Origin: Hassallia sp050875635
GTDB lineage: Bacteria; Cyanobacteriota; Cyanobacteriia; Cyanobacteriales; Nostocaceae
Assembly (NCBI RefSeq): GCF_050875635.1
Contig: NZ_JBPAOH010000009.1
Coordinates: 37,379-101,378, forward strand
DNA: 64,000 nucleotides
Direction: 5' to 3'
Shown here: piece after piece, positions 27,306-36,017 of the stretch
How the letters are laid out: every line of letters starts with the position of its first letter
Numbering within the stretch: position 1 is the stretch's first letter
Translations under genes and position numbers: made by a program
The notes under the pieces: generated by a model
Seen by the model: only the letters and a program-made list of their open reading frames with translations
The model's database searches: none
What the model was told of the DNA's origin: nothing

Positions 27306-28979
27306 ATGCATCAGTTCAAACTTGCTCCCAGTTGGTTGCGATTTTTAATTGTTGTCTTGTTGGCGATCGGTATATTTTTTCGCTTTGTTAACCTAGAGCG
27401 TAAAGTTTACTGGCATGATGAAACTTATACCTCATTGCGGATTTCGGGTTACACAGTAAAAGAAGTTAAGCAGCAAATTTTTAATAATCGTGTAATTACG
27501 GGGACATATTTTGATAAGTATCAACGTCTCAACCCGGAAAAGAAGTTAGGTGACACAATTAAATCTTTAGCAATAGAAGATCCGCAGCATCCACCGCTTT
27601 ATTACATAATAGCTCGATTTTGGGTGCAAATTTTTGGCAATTCGGTAACAGCAATTAGAAGTTTGTCTGCTTTTATCAGCTTGCTGGTGTTTCCGTGCGT
27701 TTATTGGTTATGCAAAGAATTATTTAGAGTGCCATTGTCAGTTCCTTTTATAGCGATCGCTCTTATGGCAATCTCTCCGATTCATCTTGTCTATGCTCAA
27801 GAAGCACGAGAATATATGCTTTGGACAGTAACTATATTACTCTCTAGCGCGTCACTGCTGCGAGCAATTCGCCTGGAATCAAAAAATAAAGAGTTAGCCA
27901 AAAAACAGCAAGCGTCAGATTCTATTATTGTATGGGGCATTTATGCAGCGACTTTAACACTGGGCTTATATACATTTTTATTAAGTGGATTTGTCGCGCT
28001 TGCTCATGCTATTTATGTATTAGCAACTGCTAAATTTCAGTTTAATAAAACAGTAAAAAATTATCTTTTTGCTTCGTTAGCAGGCTTTTTAGCCTTCATG
28101 CCTTGGATATTAGTTGTATTGTTCAATTTTTATTTATTTAACTTGACAACAGCTTGGACAAAGACGCAAATTAATTTTATCAATTTAATTCAAGCTTGGC
28201 TGATTCAGTTAAGCCATATTTTCTTTGATTTTAACTTTGGGTTTGAAAATCCTCTCAGCTATTTCATTACACCAGTTATTTTAATATTCGTTGGTTATGC
28301 AATTTATTTTCTTTATCGAACAACTAACGAAAAAAGCTGGTTGTTTATTGTATTGTTGATTGCCGTGCCAGCGTTACCTTTAATCTTACCAGATTTGCTG
28401 TTTGGGGGAATACGCTCATTAAGCGATCGCTATTTCTTGCCTTCTTATTTGGGTATTCAAATTGCTGTTGCTTATCTGTTAGCAACTCAGATATATAACG
28501 GAAATTTAGCGCGACGGCAAATCTGGCAAATAATTACAGTCCTAGTAATTACCTGTGGAATGATTTCTTGTGGGGTAAATTCTCAAGCCGAAACTTGGTG
28601 GAGTAAGGTAATTAGTTATGGTAATCCACAAGTTGCCACAATCATCAATCAAGCTTCTCGTCCACTTTTAATTAGTGATTCTTTTGGCATTAATTATGGA
28701 AATGTCTTTTCTCTCAGCTATCTTTTAGAACCAAAAGTGCGCTTTCAGTTGGTGAAAGAACAAAATACACCTAAAATTTCTAATCAATTTACAGATATAT
28801 TTTTACTAAATCCGGCAAATGATTTCCGCAAAAAAATAGAAAAAAGCTATAAATCTAAACTAAATGTTGTCTATAAAGATAACTATTATTCACTTTGGAA
28901 GCTAGTAAAATACCAGATTTTGCGCCGACGCAATATTTCACACAAGATACCCGACTTCTCAAAGAAGTCGGGTATCTAA
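27306..28979 (+). CDS. Membrane glycosyltransferase, GT39/PMT-like (GT-C fold)
   Basis: About 557 residues with 9-11 predicted membrane helices. The first extracytoplasmic loop has the acidic motif YWHDETYTSLR, where catalytic Asp/Glu of polyprenol-dependent GT-C enzymes lie, and later DPQHPPLYYIIARFW, typical of the ArnT/PMT-related group. It probably transfers a sugar from a lipid carrier on the outer face of the membrane; donor and acceptor are unknown. The ATG at 27306 replaces a TTG at 27294. The last dozen codons come from a 31-base hairpin repeat (28946-28976), so the native C-terminus may have been changed. Confidence 0.82.
   Translation: MHQFKLAPSWLRFLIVVLLAIGIFFRFVNLERKVYWHDETYTSLRISGYTVKEVKQQIFNNRVITGTYFDKYQRLNPEKKLGDTIKSLAIEDPQHPPLYYIIARFWVQIFGNSVTAIRSLSAFISLLVFPCVYWLCKELFRVPLSVPFIAIALMAISPIHLVYAQEAREYMLWTVTILLSSASLLRAIRLESKNKELAKKQQASDSIIVWGIYAATLTLGLYTFLLSGFVALAHAIYVLATAKFQFNKTVKNYLFASLAGFLAFMPWILVVLFNFYLFNLTTAWTKTQINFINLIQAWLIQLSHIFFDFNFGFENPLSYFITPVILIFVGYAIYFLYRTTNEKSWLFIVLLIAVPALPLILPDLLFGGIRSLSDRYFLPSYLGIQIAVAYLLATQIYNGNLARRQIWQIITVLVITCGMISCGVNSQAETWWSKVISYGNPQVATIINQASRPLLISDSFGINYGNVFSLSYLLEPKVRFQLVKEQNTPKISNQFTDIFLLNPANDFRKKIEKSYKSKLNVVYKDNYYSLWKLVKYQILRRRNISHKIPDFSKKSGI
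28946..28976. repeat. Perfect 14-bp hairpin repeat at the end of the glycosyltransferase gene
   Basis: The arms gatacccgacttct and agaagtcgggtatc pair perfectly around a three-base loop. The stop codon follows immediately. This type of hairpin is a common dispersed cyanobacterial element. It could also act as a transcription end, although no T tract follows. Confidence 0.8.
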
Positions 28980-29094
28980 ACAAGTTAGAAAAAACTGAAC
29001 AGAAAATTTAAACCAATTCTCAGCTTAAATTAATTTTGTCAGGGGTATGACGCTTTAAAGTGTCATTAGAGACGAATTTAAGGACACTAAAGCT

Positions 29095-29292
29095 ATGAAA
29101 TTCAAGTTTTTAGCAGTTTTGGGTATCGCTGCTGTTTTAAGCGTAAGCTATGCAAAAGAGGCAACCTCAAAGCAAGTAAGTACGCAGATGCAGCATACAA
29201 CGGCAAGTACTACTGTTGCACAAGCAACGCAAGGTACAGCCACAGATTCTGCAACTTTTAAAGCTGGGGAACACCCTACTCATCGCGTTTAA
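29095..29292 (+). CDS. Small secreted protein of unknown function
   Basis: A 65-residue protein that I do not recognise. A Lys-initiated signal peptide (MKFKFLAVLGIAAVLSVSYA) is followed by a polar Thr/Ser/Gln/Ala-rich tail that ends in KAGEHPTHRV. The start is supported by an aaggac ribosome site 11 bases upstream. It lies alone between the glycosyltransferase and an STRR tract, and no domain is visible. Confidence 0.6.
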   Translation: MKFKFLAVLGIAAVLSVSYAKEATSKQVSTQMQHTTASTTVAQATQGTATDSATFKAGEHPTHRV

Positions 29293-29754
29293 GTGAAGGA
29301 AGTGTGTTTACAATCACCTTGCCCGCTTTGGGGACAAGGAGACAAGGGGGATAAGGAGACAAGGGCGACGGGCGTGGGGACAAGGGGGAGTTTGCCTCCT
29401 CGTCTTGCTTGTCTTCACGCCAGTCGCTACAACGGAGGGAACCTCCGCAACGCGCTGGCTCCCCATCTCCCAAGTCTGCCTTGTCTTCCCCCTCTCCCCA
29501 TCTCCCCATCTCCCCATCCCCCCCTCTCCCTCTCCCCTTCCCCGTGTTCAGAGGCAAATTTCTCGAAGATTATCCGGAACGGCATTATTTGAGTTGGTAG
29601 TTAAAGTTGTGCCGACAAGAGAGATATATTCAACGCTATCCCTTATAAAAAAGGCAAGACAAATAACTGCATAAGCTAATAAACCAGAACCTACTTACTT
29701 ATAACAATCAAGTTCAAACCCAAAACCTAATCATAAATTATCAGGTGATCAATC
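29293..29754. other. Repeat-filled spacer
   Basis: The stretch holds gacaagg octamer units (29325-29390), the 41-nt hairpin copy C (29419-29459), a ccccatctcc pyrimidine tract (29460-29540) and about 200 bases of A+T-rich sequence before the next gene. The long open frames on both strands here are repeat artefacts. Confidence 0.7.
29419..29459 (+). repeat. 41-nt hairpin repeat, copy C
   Basis: The outer arms GCCAG/CTGGC and inner arms CGGAGG/CCTCCG around GAA form a cruciform-capable hairpin. The inner arm differs from copies B and D by paired substitutions. Confidence 0.7.
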
Positions 29755-30042
29755 ATGACAAGCTTTACTCAAATCCAATCACAAAACGATTTACTACAAC
29801 CAATCCGCCAGTGGATGGAATCGAGAGAAATTAATAATCCTAAACTTGCCCATTTCTTGTGTCAACTTATTCCGGCTCAATGTCCTTTTGAAAGAGATAT
29901 CAAAGTATTTGGACGCAAATTATTTCACATTCCCCCAATGTGTAAGTTAAATCCTCTTTATGAGCAAGTAGTTAGTCTGCGTTTCAAAGCTTTGTGTTAT
30001 CTAGCTGATGAATGCGGTGAAGATGTGACAGCTTATTGCTAA
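29755..30042 (+). CDS. Mo-dependent nitrogenase C-terminal domain protein
   Basis: A 95-residue protein matching the small domain annotated as Mo-dependent nitrogenase C-terminal (Mo-nitro_C): IRQWMESREINNPKLAHFLCQLIPAQCPFERDI and RKLFHIPPMCKLNPLYEQ (positions about 18-75). Despite its name, the family occurs as stand-alone short proteins across cyanobacteria, and its function is unknown. Four conserved cysteines (in HFLC, AQCPFE, PMCKLN and LADECGED) might bind a metal. No nif genes are in the window. Confidence 0.85.
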   Translation: MTSFTQIQSQNDLLQPIRQWMESREINNPKLAHFLCQLIPAQCPFERDIKVFGRKLFHIPPMCKLNPLYEQVVSLRFKALCYLADECGEDVTAYC

Positions 30043-30264
30043 AATTTCATGTTTTGTTTGATGCAAAAGCGAAAACTTTATAGTTAATCAACCCTTCAGC
30101 CTCAATAAATCATTAGCCAGATGTGCAAAGAAAGTAAATAATTCAGGCAGCCGACGCAGATATCTTTTCAATTTAACGACCTGAATTTAAAGCTTTACGG
30201 TGGCAAGCGGCTTTCAAAGCTTACTAATTTTGTCTAATACCATATCCGGTAAATTGCCTATATT

Positions 30265-30292
30265 GTAGAGACGTTACATATAACGTCTCTAC
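30265..30292. repeat. gtagagacg palindrome
   Basis: The arms gtagagacgtta and taacgtctctac pair around catata-type loop bases. This copy has TTA/TAA at the arm tips where others have TTCCA/TGGAA, so pairing is kept through compensatory change. Confidence 0.75.
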
Positions 30293-30434
30293 ACGGTTTG
30301 ATGGTTTTTTATTAGAGTTAATTTGCCGGAATCATATAATTTATACTAATTACGCGGATTTCATTAAACATAAAATTATTTTATGTTTCGTAATGAAGGC
30401 TTTAGCCCTGAGAATAGCTGAGGGCTGAAGTATT

Positions 30435-30472
30435 GTAGGGTGCGTTAGGATGAAATCCGTAACGCACCCTAC
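30435..30472. repeat. Hairpin repeat gtagggtgcgtta
   Basis: A perfect 13-bp inverted repeat with a 12-base loop. A related half copy (cgtaacacaccctac) is found near 53572. It is a familiar cyanobacterial dispersed element. Confidence 0.75.
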
Positions 30473-30533
30473 TGGCTACTGGCGTGGCAAGACTAAGAAG
30501 AGTGCATTACTACAAAGTTCCGTTTATTTATGT

Positions 30534-33500
30534 CTATTTACTAATTAAATAAAGTTGAATACGGTTGACAAATTCTTCAAATTCGGTAATTAACTTATCA
30601 GTACCTCTACGCTCGAATTTTTGAGACAGTTGTTCTAATGTTTCTGCGGCTAAATGCATGGCTGTAGCACCGATGTTGGCACTAGCACCTTTGAGGTGAT
30701 GAGCTTCGTGAGCGATTTTTTCAAAGTCACTTTTCTCGATCGCCTGTTTCACCGCTTCTAAACGAGGTTGGATATCTTCAACAAATATTTGCAATAATTC
30801 CAATTCAAATTCTGCGTTGTTTTCTGAGAGTTGATGCAAGTGTTCCCAATCAATTAGTAAGTCGAGTGAAGCCGCATCAGATGCAATAGTTTCTTCTTTT
30901 GTGAGTATCACGCTTGCCCAATACTCTAATATTGCTGCTAATTTTTCTTTCAACACTGGTTTGCTCAGATAGTCGTCCATTCCAGCATCTAAACACATTT
31001 GTTTATCTTCTTTCATGGCATTAGCAGTCATCGCAACTATTACAGGACGACAATGATTAATAAAAGAAGCACTTTGCCAACTAAGAATTTCTCGTGTGGT
31101 TGCCAAACCGTCAAGAATTGGCATTTGGCAATCCATCAAAATCAAGTCGTAAGGATTTTTTTCTAATAGCTGCAATACTTCTTTGCCATTGACAGCAACA
31201 TCAGCTTCGTATCCCAAGCTTTCAAGCAGCTTTAAAGCTACTTTTCGATTTACCAAATTATCCTCAGCCAGCAGAATTTTTAATTTGGATTTAGCTGGGG
31301 AAGTGGAGGAGTGGGGGAGAGGGGGAGAGGAGCCAGCGCTGTGCGGGGGTTCCCCCCGTTGAGGCGACTGGCGTGGGGGGATGGGGAGAAAGAATTGTCC
31401 CTTTGTCTCCTTGTCCCCTTGTCTCCTTGTCTCCTTGTCCCCTCGTCCCCTTGTCTCCTTATCTCCCTTGTCATCTACTAGTAAGATGCGCCGATTTTTG
31501 ATTTTGCGATCACTTACTGAACAAACAGGTTCAACTGCAACAGTAAAAGGAATTTCAAACCAAAATGTTGAACCTTTCCCTAGTTGACTTTCTACGCCAA
31601 TTTGTCCTCCCATTAAGGTAACAAGTTGTTTGCAAATGGCTAATCCCAAACCGGTGCCACCATACTTGCGGGTGGTAGAAGCATCAACTTGCGTAAATGG
31701 TGTAAAGAGTTTGCATTGGTCTTCTGGAGTAATGCCAAGACCGGTATCTGTAACCGTAAAGTAGATAATAACTTTATTCAAGGAAAGCGATAGCGTTCGC
31801 GTAAGCGTCCGCTCTGCGGAAGCGCTGCTGCCAAAGGCAGATCGCACATCTGCCCGCACGATCACTTCTCCAGTGCTAGTAAACTTGATCGCGTTACCGA
31901 TTAAATTCATGAGAATTTGCCGCAGACGACTAACATCTCCTTTCAGGTGAATGGGGACGTGACGATAAATTAACGCCGCAATTTCTAATTGTTTATTATG
32001 AGCTTGGGGAGCTAGTAAATCCAACACTTCTTCTACACAAGTGGACAAGTTAAAATCTAAAGTTTCTAAACTCATTTCCCCTGTCTCAAGTTTGGATAAA
32101 TCTAAAATTTCGTTGATCAATTTCAACAACGTGTCTCCACTAATGCGAATTGTTTCCAGAAAATCTCGTTGTTCAAAAGTGAGGGGAGTTCCTAATAGTA
32201 GTTCAGTCATTCCCAATACGGCGTTCATTGGGGTGCGGATTTCATGACTCATGTTTGCTAAAAAGGCACTTTTAGCTTGAGATGCTAACTCGGCTTGGCG
32301 ACGAGCAATTTCTAATTCTTGCCGCTGAATAATTTCGGCTTCTAATAGTTGAGCTTGAGCCAAAGCAATACCTACTTGGTCAGCAATTTGCCGCAAAAGT
32401 TCAGTTTCAAAACTAGACCAAGAGCATGAATTAATGCATTGATGAACAATTAGTAAACCGCAAATTTCTTCGGCGATGAGAATGGGTACAACTAAATTTG
32501 CTTTGACTCCGAATTGTTGCAGTAATTCCAGATTATTTTGTTGAACTTCAATTAGATCCTCCATCGCGATCGCCTGAATCTTATTTTGACGGTATTGCTG
32601 TAAAGTTTGTTGTTGTAAATATTCGGCGCGAAAGTAGGAATCGATGATGTTTTGGTCTTTAATTGTCGGTAAGCCAGAAACTACTGCTTCTATTACCACA
32701 GCTTGAGTTTTGTTAGGCAAAGGCTGATAAATTAACACTCTATCGGTCTGGAGAATTTTTTGCACCTCGGTGACGGTGGTTTGGAGAATTTCTTCGATTT
32801 GTAAAGATTGACGAATTTTCAGAGCGATATCAGTAAATAGTTGCGATCGCAAGTTTTGGCGTTGAAGTTCTTCTTTTGCTTGTTTGCGCTCAATAAATTG
32901 ACCGACTTGCTGACCAAGAGAAGTCATCATCTGCACTAAATCTGGGTCGGGTTGTTGAGTTTGCTGATTAAAGCAGGTAATTACACCTAAAATGTTATTA
33001 CCACTGCGAATCGGAAAACCAAAAGCTCCATGCAGTCCTGCTTTTTGGGCAATTCTTCCTCTGTGGAATTTTGCATCATCAACGACATCAGTAAACCAAA
33101 CAAGTTCATTATTAGCCCAAACAAGTCCAGGTAGTCCAACTCCTCTGGCAAAAGTAATTTGCTGAGTTACTGCTTTAAATTCTTCTACTTCGATGCATTC
33201 TTTATGCCAAATGTCAAGACAATGTAAAACATTAACTTGTGCGTCCACCATCCAAATTTCACCCAAAGCCCATTCCAAGCTTTCGCAAATCGCTTGTAGA
33301 ATTCGGGGAGTAGCTTCGGCGATGGTGGCAGAATCGGCTAATACGCGGGTGGTAGTATGTTGTGCGGTTAAATAACGATTGACTCGCTGGCGATCGCTAA
33401 TGTCAATACCAGTGCCGATAATATATTCTACTGCACCTCGATCGTCATACAAAATAGTATTCGAGCAAGAAATCAAGCGTCGCGTGCCATTTTTTGTTAC

Positions 33501-34928
33501 CCAGTAGTTTTCATACTCTTTTAAATGTTCACCATTTTTTAACTGCTGAAAAACTGCTTTGACTGGTTCCACTTCTTCGGGAAGTAGAAACAAATTCCAA
33601 AAATACCTACCTCTGACTTCATCGAATGAGTAACCAGTTGTTTTTTCACAAGCTTGATTGAAGCGGACAATTTGCCCTTGGGAGTCGAGAACTATTACTA
33701 AAGCGCTGACTGTATCAAGAATTGCTGAGATAAAGTTGCGTTCTTTGTGCAGAGATTCTTCTGTTAACTTGCGTCGTATTATTTCACGATAAATTAGGTA
33801 GTAGATTCCCGCGAGAATGAGACAACTGAGGCAAATAGCGATCGCTAATGTAAAAATTGTCTTTTCTCCGCTATATTTGGCTACTTTTAACTGCTGGTCA
33901 AGTCGCTTTTTTTCCTCCTTTTCCATATCACGAATTATATCGCGGATATTATTCATGATGTTGTTTCCCTGATTTGTGCGAATTACCTGTAATGCAGCAT
34001 CAAACCCTTGGTTTTGGCGCAAATCGATAGTTTTTTTGAGTTCGTTTAGCTTTGCTGCTATCAGGGGCTTCAACGTGTCTATTTGACTTTGTTGAAAATA
34101 ATTATCTGCTGTTAAATTATTCAGTTCTGCAATATCAATCTTTGCCAGTGCAGTTTTATAAGGTTGTAGATAAGCTGAGTCTCCGGTGAGAATGTAACCG
34201 CGTTGTCCAGTTTCAGCATCCTTTATCTGAGAGAGTAATTCCGACAAATTGGTGATTTTTTCTTCAGTTTTTCTAACCTGATTATTAGTTTCAATAAAAT
34301 ATTTTGTCTGTTGATATGAAACCACGCCAATTAAAATTAAAATTGCCGATGCTAACCCAAAAGCACCAGCAATGCTTTTGAAGAATTTATTGTGTTTGTG
34401 TGTTTGTTTGCCTTGATTAGTTGTTAGTACCAAAGAAGCTAAATTGCGCCGCAGTTCCAGTTGCTTGATTATTTGGCGACCGAGAGTGCGTAATGCTTCT
34501 AGCTGTTCGTCAGTCAGTTCTCGCGGTACATAGTCAACTACGCAAAGTGTTCCTAAAGCGTGTCCCTCAGGATTAATTAAGGGGACACCTGCGTAAAAGC
34601 GGATATTGGGGTCAGAAGCTACCACTGGATTTGTGGCAAACCGTTCGTCAGATGTAGCATCAGGCACAACAAAAACGTCGGGTTCAAGAATAGCATGAGC
34701 GCAGAATGCGATATCGCGGGGTGTTTGTAGTGCTTCTATACCGACTTTAGACTTAAACCACTGGCGGTCAGCATCAACTAAACTTACTAAAGCGATGGGA
34801 GTTCCACAAATATACGAAGCTAAACGGGTGAGGTCATCAAAGACAGCTTCCGGAGGAGTGTCAAGGATTTTATACTGCAAAAGTGCTTCGATTCTTTGTG
34901 CTTCGTTATCAGGTAATGGTGCTTTCAT
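30534..34928 (-). CDS. Hybrid sensor histidine kinase (GAF-CHASE3-PAS-GAF-GAF-HisKA-HATPase-REC-HPt)
   Basis: A 1464-residue phosphorelay protein. Domains in order: GAF (about 25-160), membrane helix (about 187-208), CHASE3 (AETGQRGYILTGD), second helix (about 357-380), PAS (about 395-510), two GAFs (about 530-865; the second lacks bilin cysteines), HisKA (His in SHEIRTPMNAVLG near 892), HATPase, a receiver (phospho-Asp in LMDCQMPILDG) and HPt (HHLKGASANIG). Two inserts look repeat-derived. One is at about residues 1024-1050 inside the HATPase (RSAFGSSASAERTLTRT). The other is at about 1151-1210, where a first receiver is cut off after RRILLVDD. Kinase activity may be altered. The input signal is unknown. 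Confidence 0.88.
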   Translation of the reverse strand: MKAPLPDNEAQRIEALLQYKILDTPPEAVFDDLTRLASYICGTPIALVSLVDADRQWFKSKVGIEALQTPRDIAFCAHAILEPDVFVVPDATSDERFATNPVVASDPNIRFYAGVPLINPEGHALGTLCVVDYVPRELTDEQLEALRTLGRQIIKQLELRRNLASLVLTTNQGKQTHKHNKFFKSIAGAFGLASAILILIGVVSYQQTKYFIETNNQVRKTEEKITNLSELLSQIKDAETGQRGYILTGDSAYLQPYKTALAKIDIAELNNLTADNYFQQSQIDTLKPLIAAKLNELKKTIDLRQNQGFDAALQVIRTNQGNNIMNNIRDIIRDMEKEEKKRLDQQLKVAKYSGEKTIFTLAIAICLSCLILAGIYYLIYREIIRRKLTEESLHKERNFISAILDTVSALVIVLDSQGQIVRFNQACEKTTGYSFDEVRGRYFWNLFLLPEEVEPVKAVFQQLKNGEHLKEYENYWVTKNGTRRLISCSNTILYDDRGAVEYIIGTGIDISDRQRVNRYLTAQHTTTRVLADSATIAEATPRILQAICESLEWALGEIWMVDAQVNVLHCLDIWHKECIEVEEFKAVTQQITFARGVGLPGLVWANNELVWFTDVVDDAKFHRGRIAQKAGLHGAFGFPIRSGNNILGVITCFNQQTQQPDPDLVQMMTSLGQQVGQFIERKQAKEELQRQNLRSQLFTDIALKIRQSLQIEEILQTTVTEVQKILQTDRVLIYQPLPNKTQAVVIEAVVSGLPTIKDQNIIDSYFRAEYLQQQTLQQYRQNKIQAIAMEDLIEVQQNNLELLQQFGVKANLVVPILIAEEICGLLIVHQCINSCSWSSFETELLRQIADQVGIALAQAQLLEAEIIQRQELEIARRQAELASQAKSAFLANMSHEIRTPMNAVLGMTELLLGTPLTFEQRDFLETIRISGDTLLKLINEILDLSKLETGEMSLETLDFNLSTCVEEVLDLLAPQAHNKQLEIAALIYRHVPIHLKGDVSRLRQILMNLIGNAIKFTSTGEVIVRADVRSAFGSSASAERTLTRTLSLSLNKVIIYFTVTDTGLGITPEDQCKLFTPFTQVDASTTRKYGGTGLGLAICKQLVTLMGGQIGVESQLGKGSTFWFEIPFTVAVEPVCSVSDRKIKNRRILLVDDKGDKETRGRGDKETRRQGDKETKGQFFLPIPPRQSPQRGEPPHSAGSSPPLPHSSTSPAKSKLKILLAEDNLVNRKVALKLLESLGYEADVAVNGKEVLQLLEKNPYDLILMDCQMPILDGLATTREILSWQSASFINHCRPVIVAMTANAMKEDKQMCLDAGMDDYLSKPVLKEKLAAILEYWASVILTKEETIASDAASLDLLIDWEHLHQLSENNAEFELELLQIFVEDIQPRLEAVKQAIEKSDFEKIAHEAHHLKGASANIGATAMHLAAETLEQLSQKFERRGTDKLITEFEEFVNRIQLYLISK
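31290..31474. repeat. STRR plus 41-nt hairpin inserted in the hybrid kinase gene
   Basis: Octamer units of the cttgtctc kind, a purine/pyrimidine tract and the 41-nt hairpin copy D (31332-31372, minus orientation, arms GCCAG/CTGGC and CGGGGG/CCCCCG) lie inside the reading frame. They replace most of an expected receiver domain. The frame stays open across the insert. Confidence 0.88.
31778..31855. repeat. Repeat-derived insertion in the HATPase region
   Basis: The stretch includes gcgttcgcgtaagcgtccgc followed by ctctgcggaagcgctgctgc, a phrase typical of cyanobacterial spacer repeats. In the protein it separates EVIVRADV from KVIIYFTVTDTG, which are adjacent beta strands in normal HATPase domains. 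Confidence 0.7.
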
Positions 34929-35025
34929 CCTTGAGTGTTATCTTCAGCTTAAGTCAACAAACTTATATCAATTAATGACAACAGTTTGTACAAAAGGGTT
35001 AGGGTGATAACACTGATATCGATTT

Positions 35026-35460
35026 TTAAGCGATCGCACGCCTTTTGGATGATAGTATAAATAATGAGACGATTTTTTCAGAAATATTTCCCGCAGTTAA
35101 TATTTGCTCAACTGTGATACAAAGTTCTGGAAATGTAGAAGACAGTAATTGCTGATTGACAAAAAATTCATTTTGCTCATACAATCCTTCTTCCCACAAC
35201 AAAACTGTTACTTTAGACTCGATTAAATCGACAATCCAATATTCAGGAATTTCCAAAGCTGCATACTCAGAGGCGATCGCACAAAAGCACTTTTCGATTT
35301 CGGCTATTGGTAACAACAACGTCTCCTCAATCACCTTCTCAATATTGGCATTAGCGTTAAATAACTTACCTAAATCTACCCAATGGTCGATACCCAAAAG
35401 TGGCATCGTACCATGTAAGCGTTGGATGTAGTCATGAAAACGCGATCGCACCTTTTGCAC
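35026..35460 (-). pseudogene. Chimeric remnant: NACHT-protein N-terminal fragment joined to Uma2 (DUF820) C-terminus
   Basis: The second half reads EYAALEIPEYWIVDLIESK, VTVLLWEEGLYE and FPELCITVEQILTAG, which is the C-terminal third of Uma2-family nucleases. The first half (VRSRFHDYIQRLHGTMPLLG and IDHWVDLGKLFN) instead resembles the helical region preceding the NTPase in cyanobacterial NACHT proteins. The same frame stays open upstream to about 35559 without an ATG, and the catalytic N-terminus of Uma2 is absent. It is best read as two decayed genes fused by deletion. The NACHT match is from memory of family sequences and is moderate. Confidence 0.55.
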
Positions 35461-36017
35461 GAGGTCATCAACAGAAAGCTTTTTTCGCTGTAACTTTGCT
35501 CTTTGAATTGCTTCTGTATCTGCATTATGGGAAAGGCGATCGCTACGTGCGCGTGACGGTTACGTTGTAAAGGACACAACAATGCAGCAACTAACGAGCG
35601 ATCGCACTTTACCTACAAACCTCACCCAAATCTAATTTTGCCAGCGGTGTGCAGACGCAAAGTTGTTTTTCCGCAAGCATGACGCGATCTTACAAACCGA
35701 TATTTCGTAGGTGCGATCGCACTTTTTTAGCATTCATCCTCCATCACCTCATGCATCAGCCAGCAACTCATCTAAACTGTCGGGAAATCTCCCGGCTTCA
35801 ACCATCTTAGTAAACACTCGGTAGCAGTCATCCTTTGCCCCCTCTTTACGCGGAAACTCTAACCACAAAATAGCGATCAAATTTAGCCTGCGTTTATTCC
35901 CCTCTGCCCCTGACCATAAAAAATAACCTTAAAAGAGCGATCGCACGTCTACATTAAGGCGATCGTACTACTTCAAAGGTTATTTTTCTAGAGAGGACTT
36001 TAGTCCTCACTACGAAT
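35461..36017. other. Gene-poor region with HIP1 clusters and remnants
   Basis: The stretch contains at least five HIP1 or near-HIP1 octamers, some embedded in palindromic gcgatcgcac units, and a minus-strand open fragment at 35749-35928. No intact gene is visible. Confidence 0.5.
35749..35928 (-). pseudogene. Unrecognised C-terminal protein fragment
   Basis: About 59 residues are open without a start codon and end at a TGA: it includes ILWLEFPRKEGAKDDCYRVF and MVEAGRFPDSLDELLADA. The composition looks like real protein rather than noise. I cannot name the family. It may be the tail of a gene lost by deletion. Confidence 0.3.

Larger units (their letters stand above)
30043..30533. other. Intergenic region with three hairpin repeats
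   Basis: About 490 bases hold no gene. They contain a gtagagacg palindrome (30265-30292), a hairpin of the ggctttagccct/agggctgaag kind (30391-30430) and a perfect 13-bp hairpin gtagggtgcgtta/taacgcaccctac (30435-30472). Confidence 0.7.
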
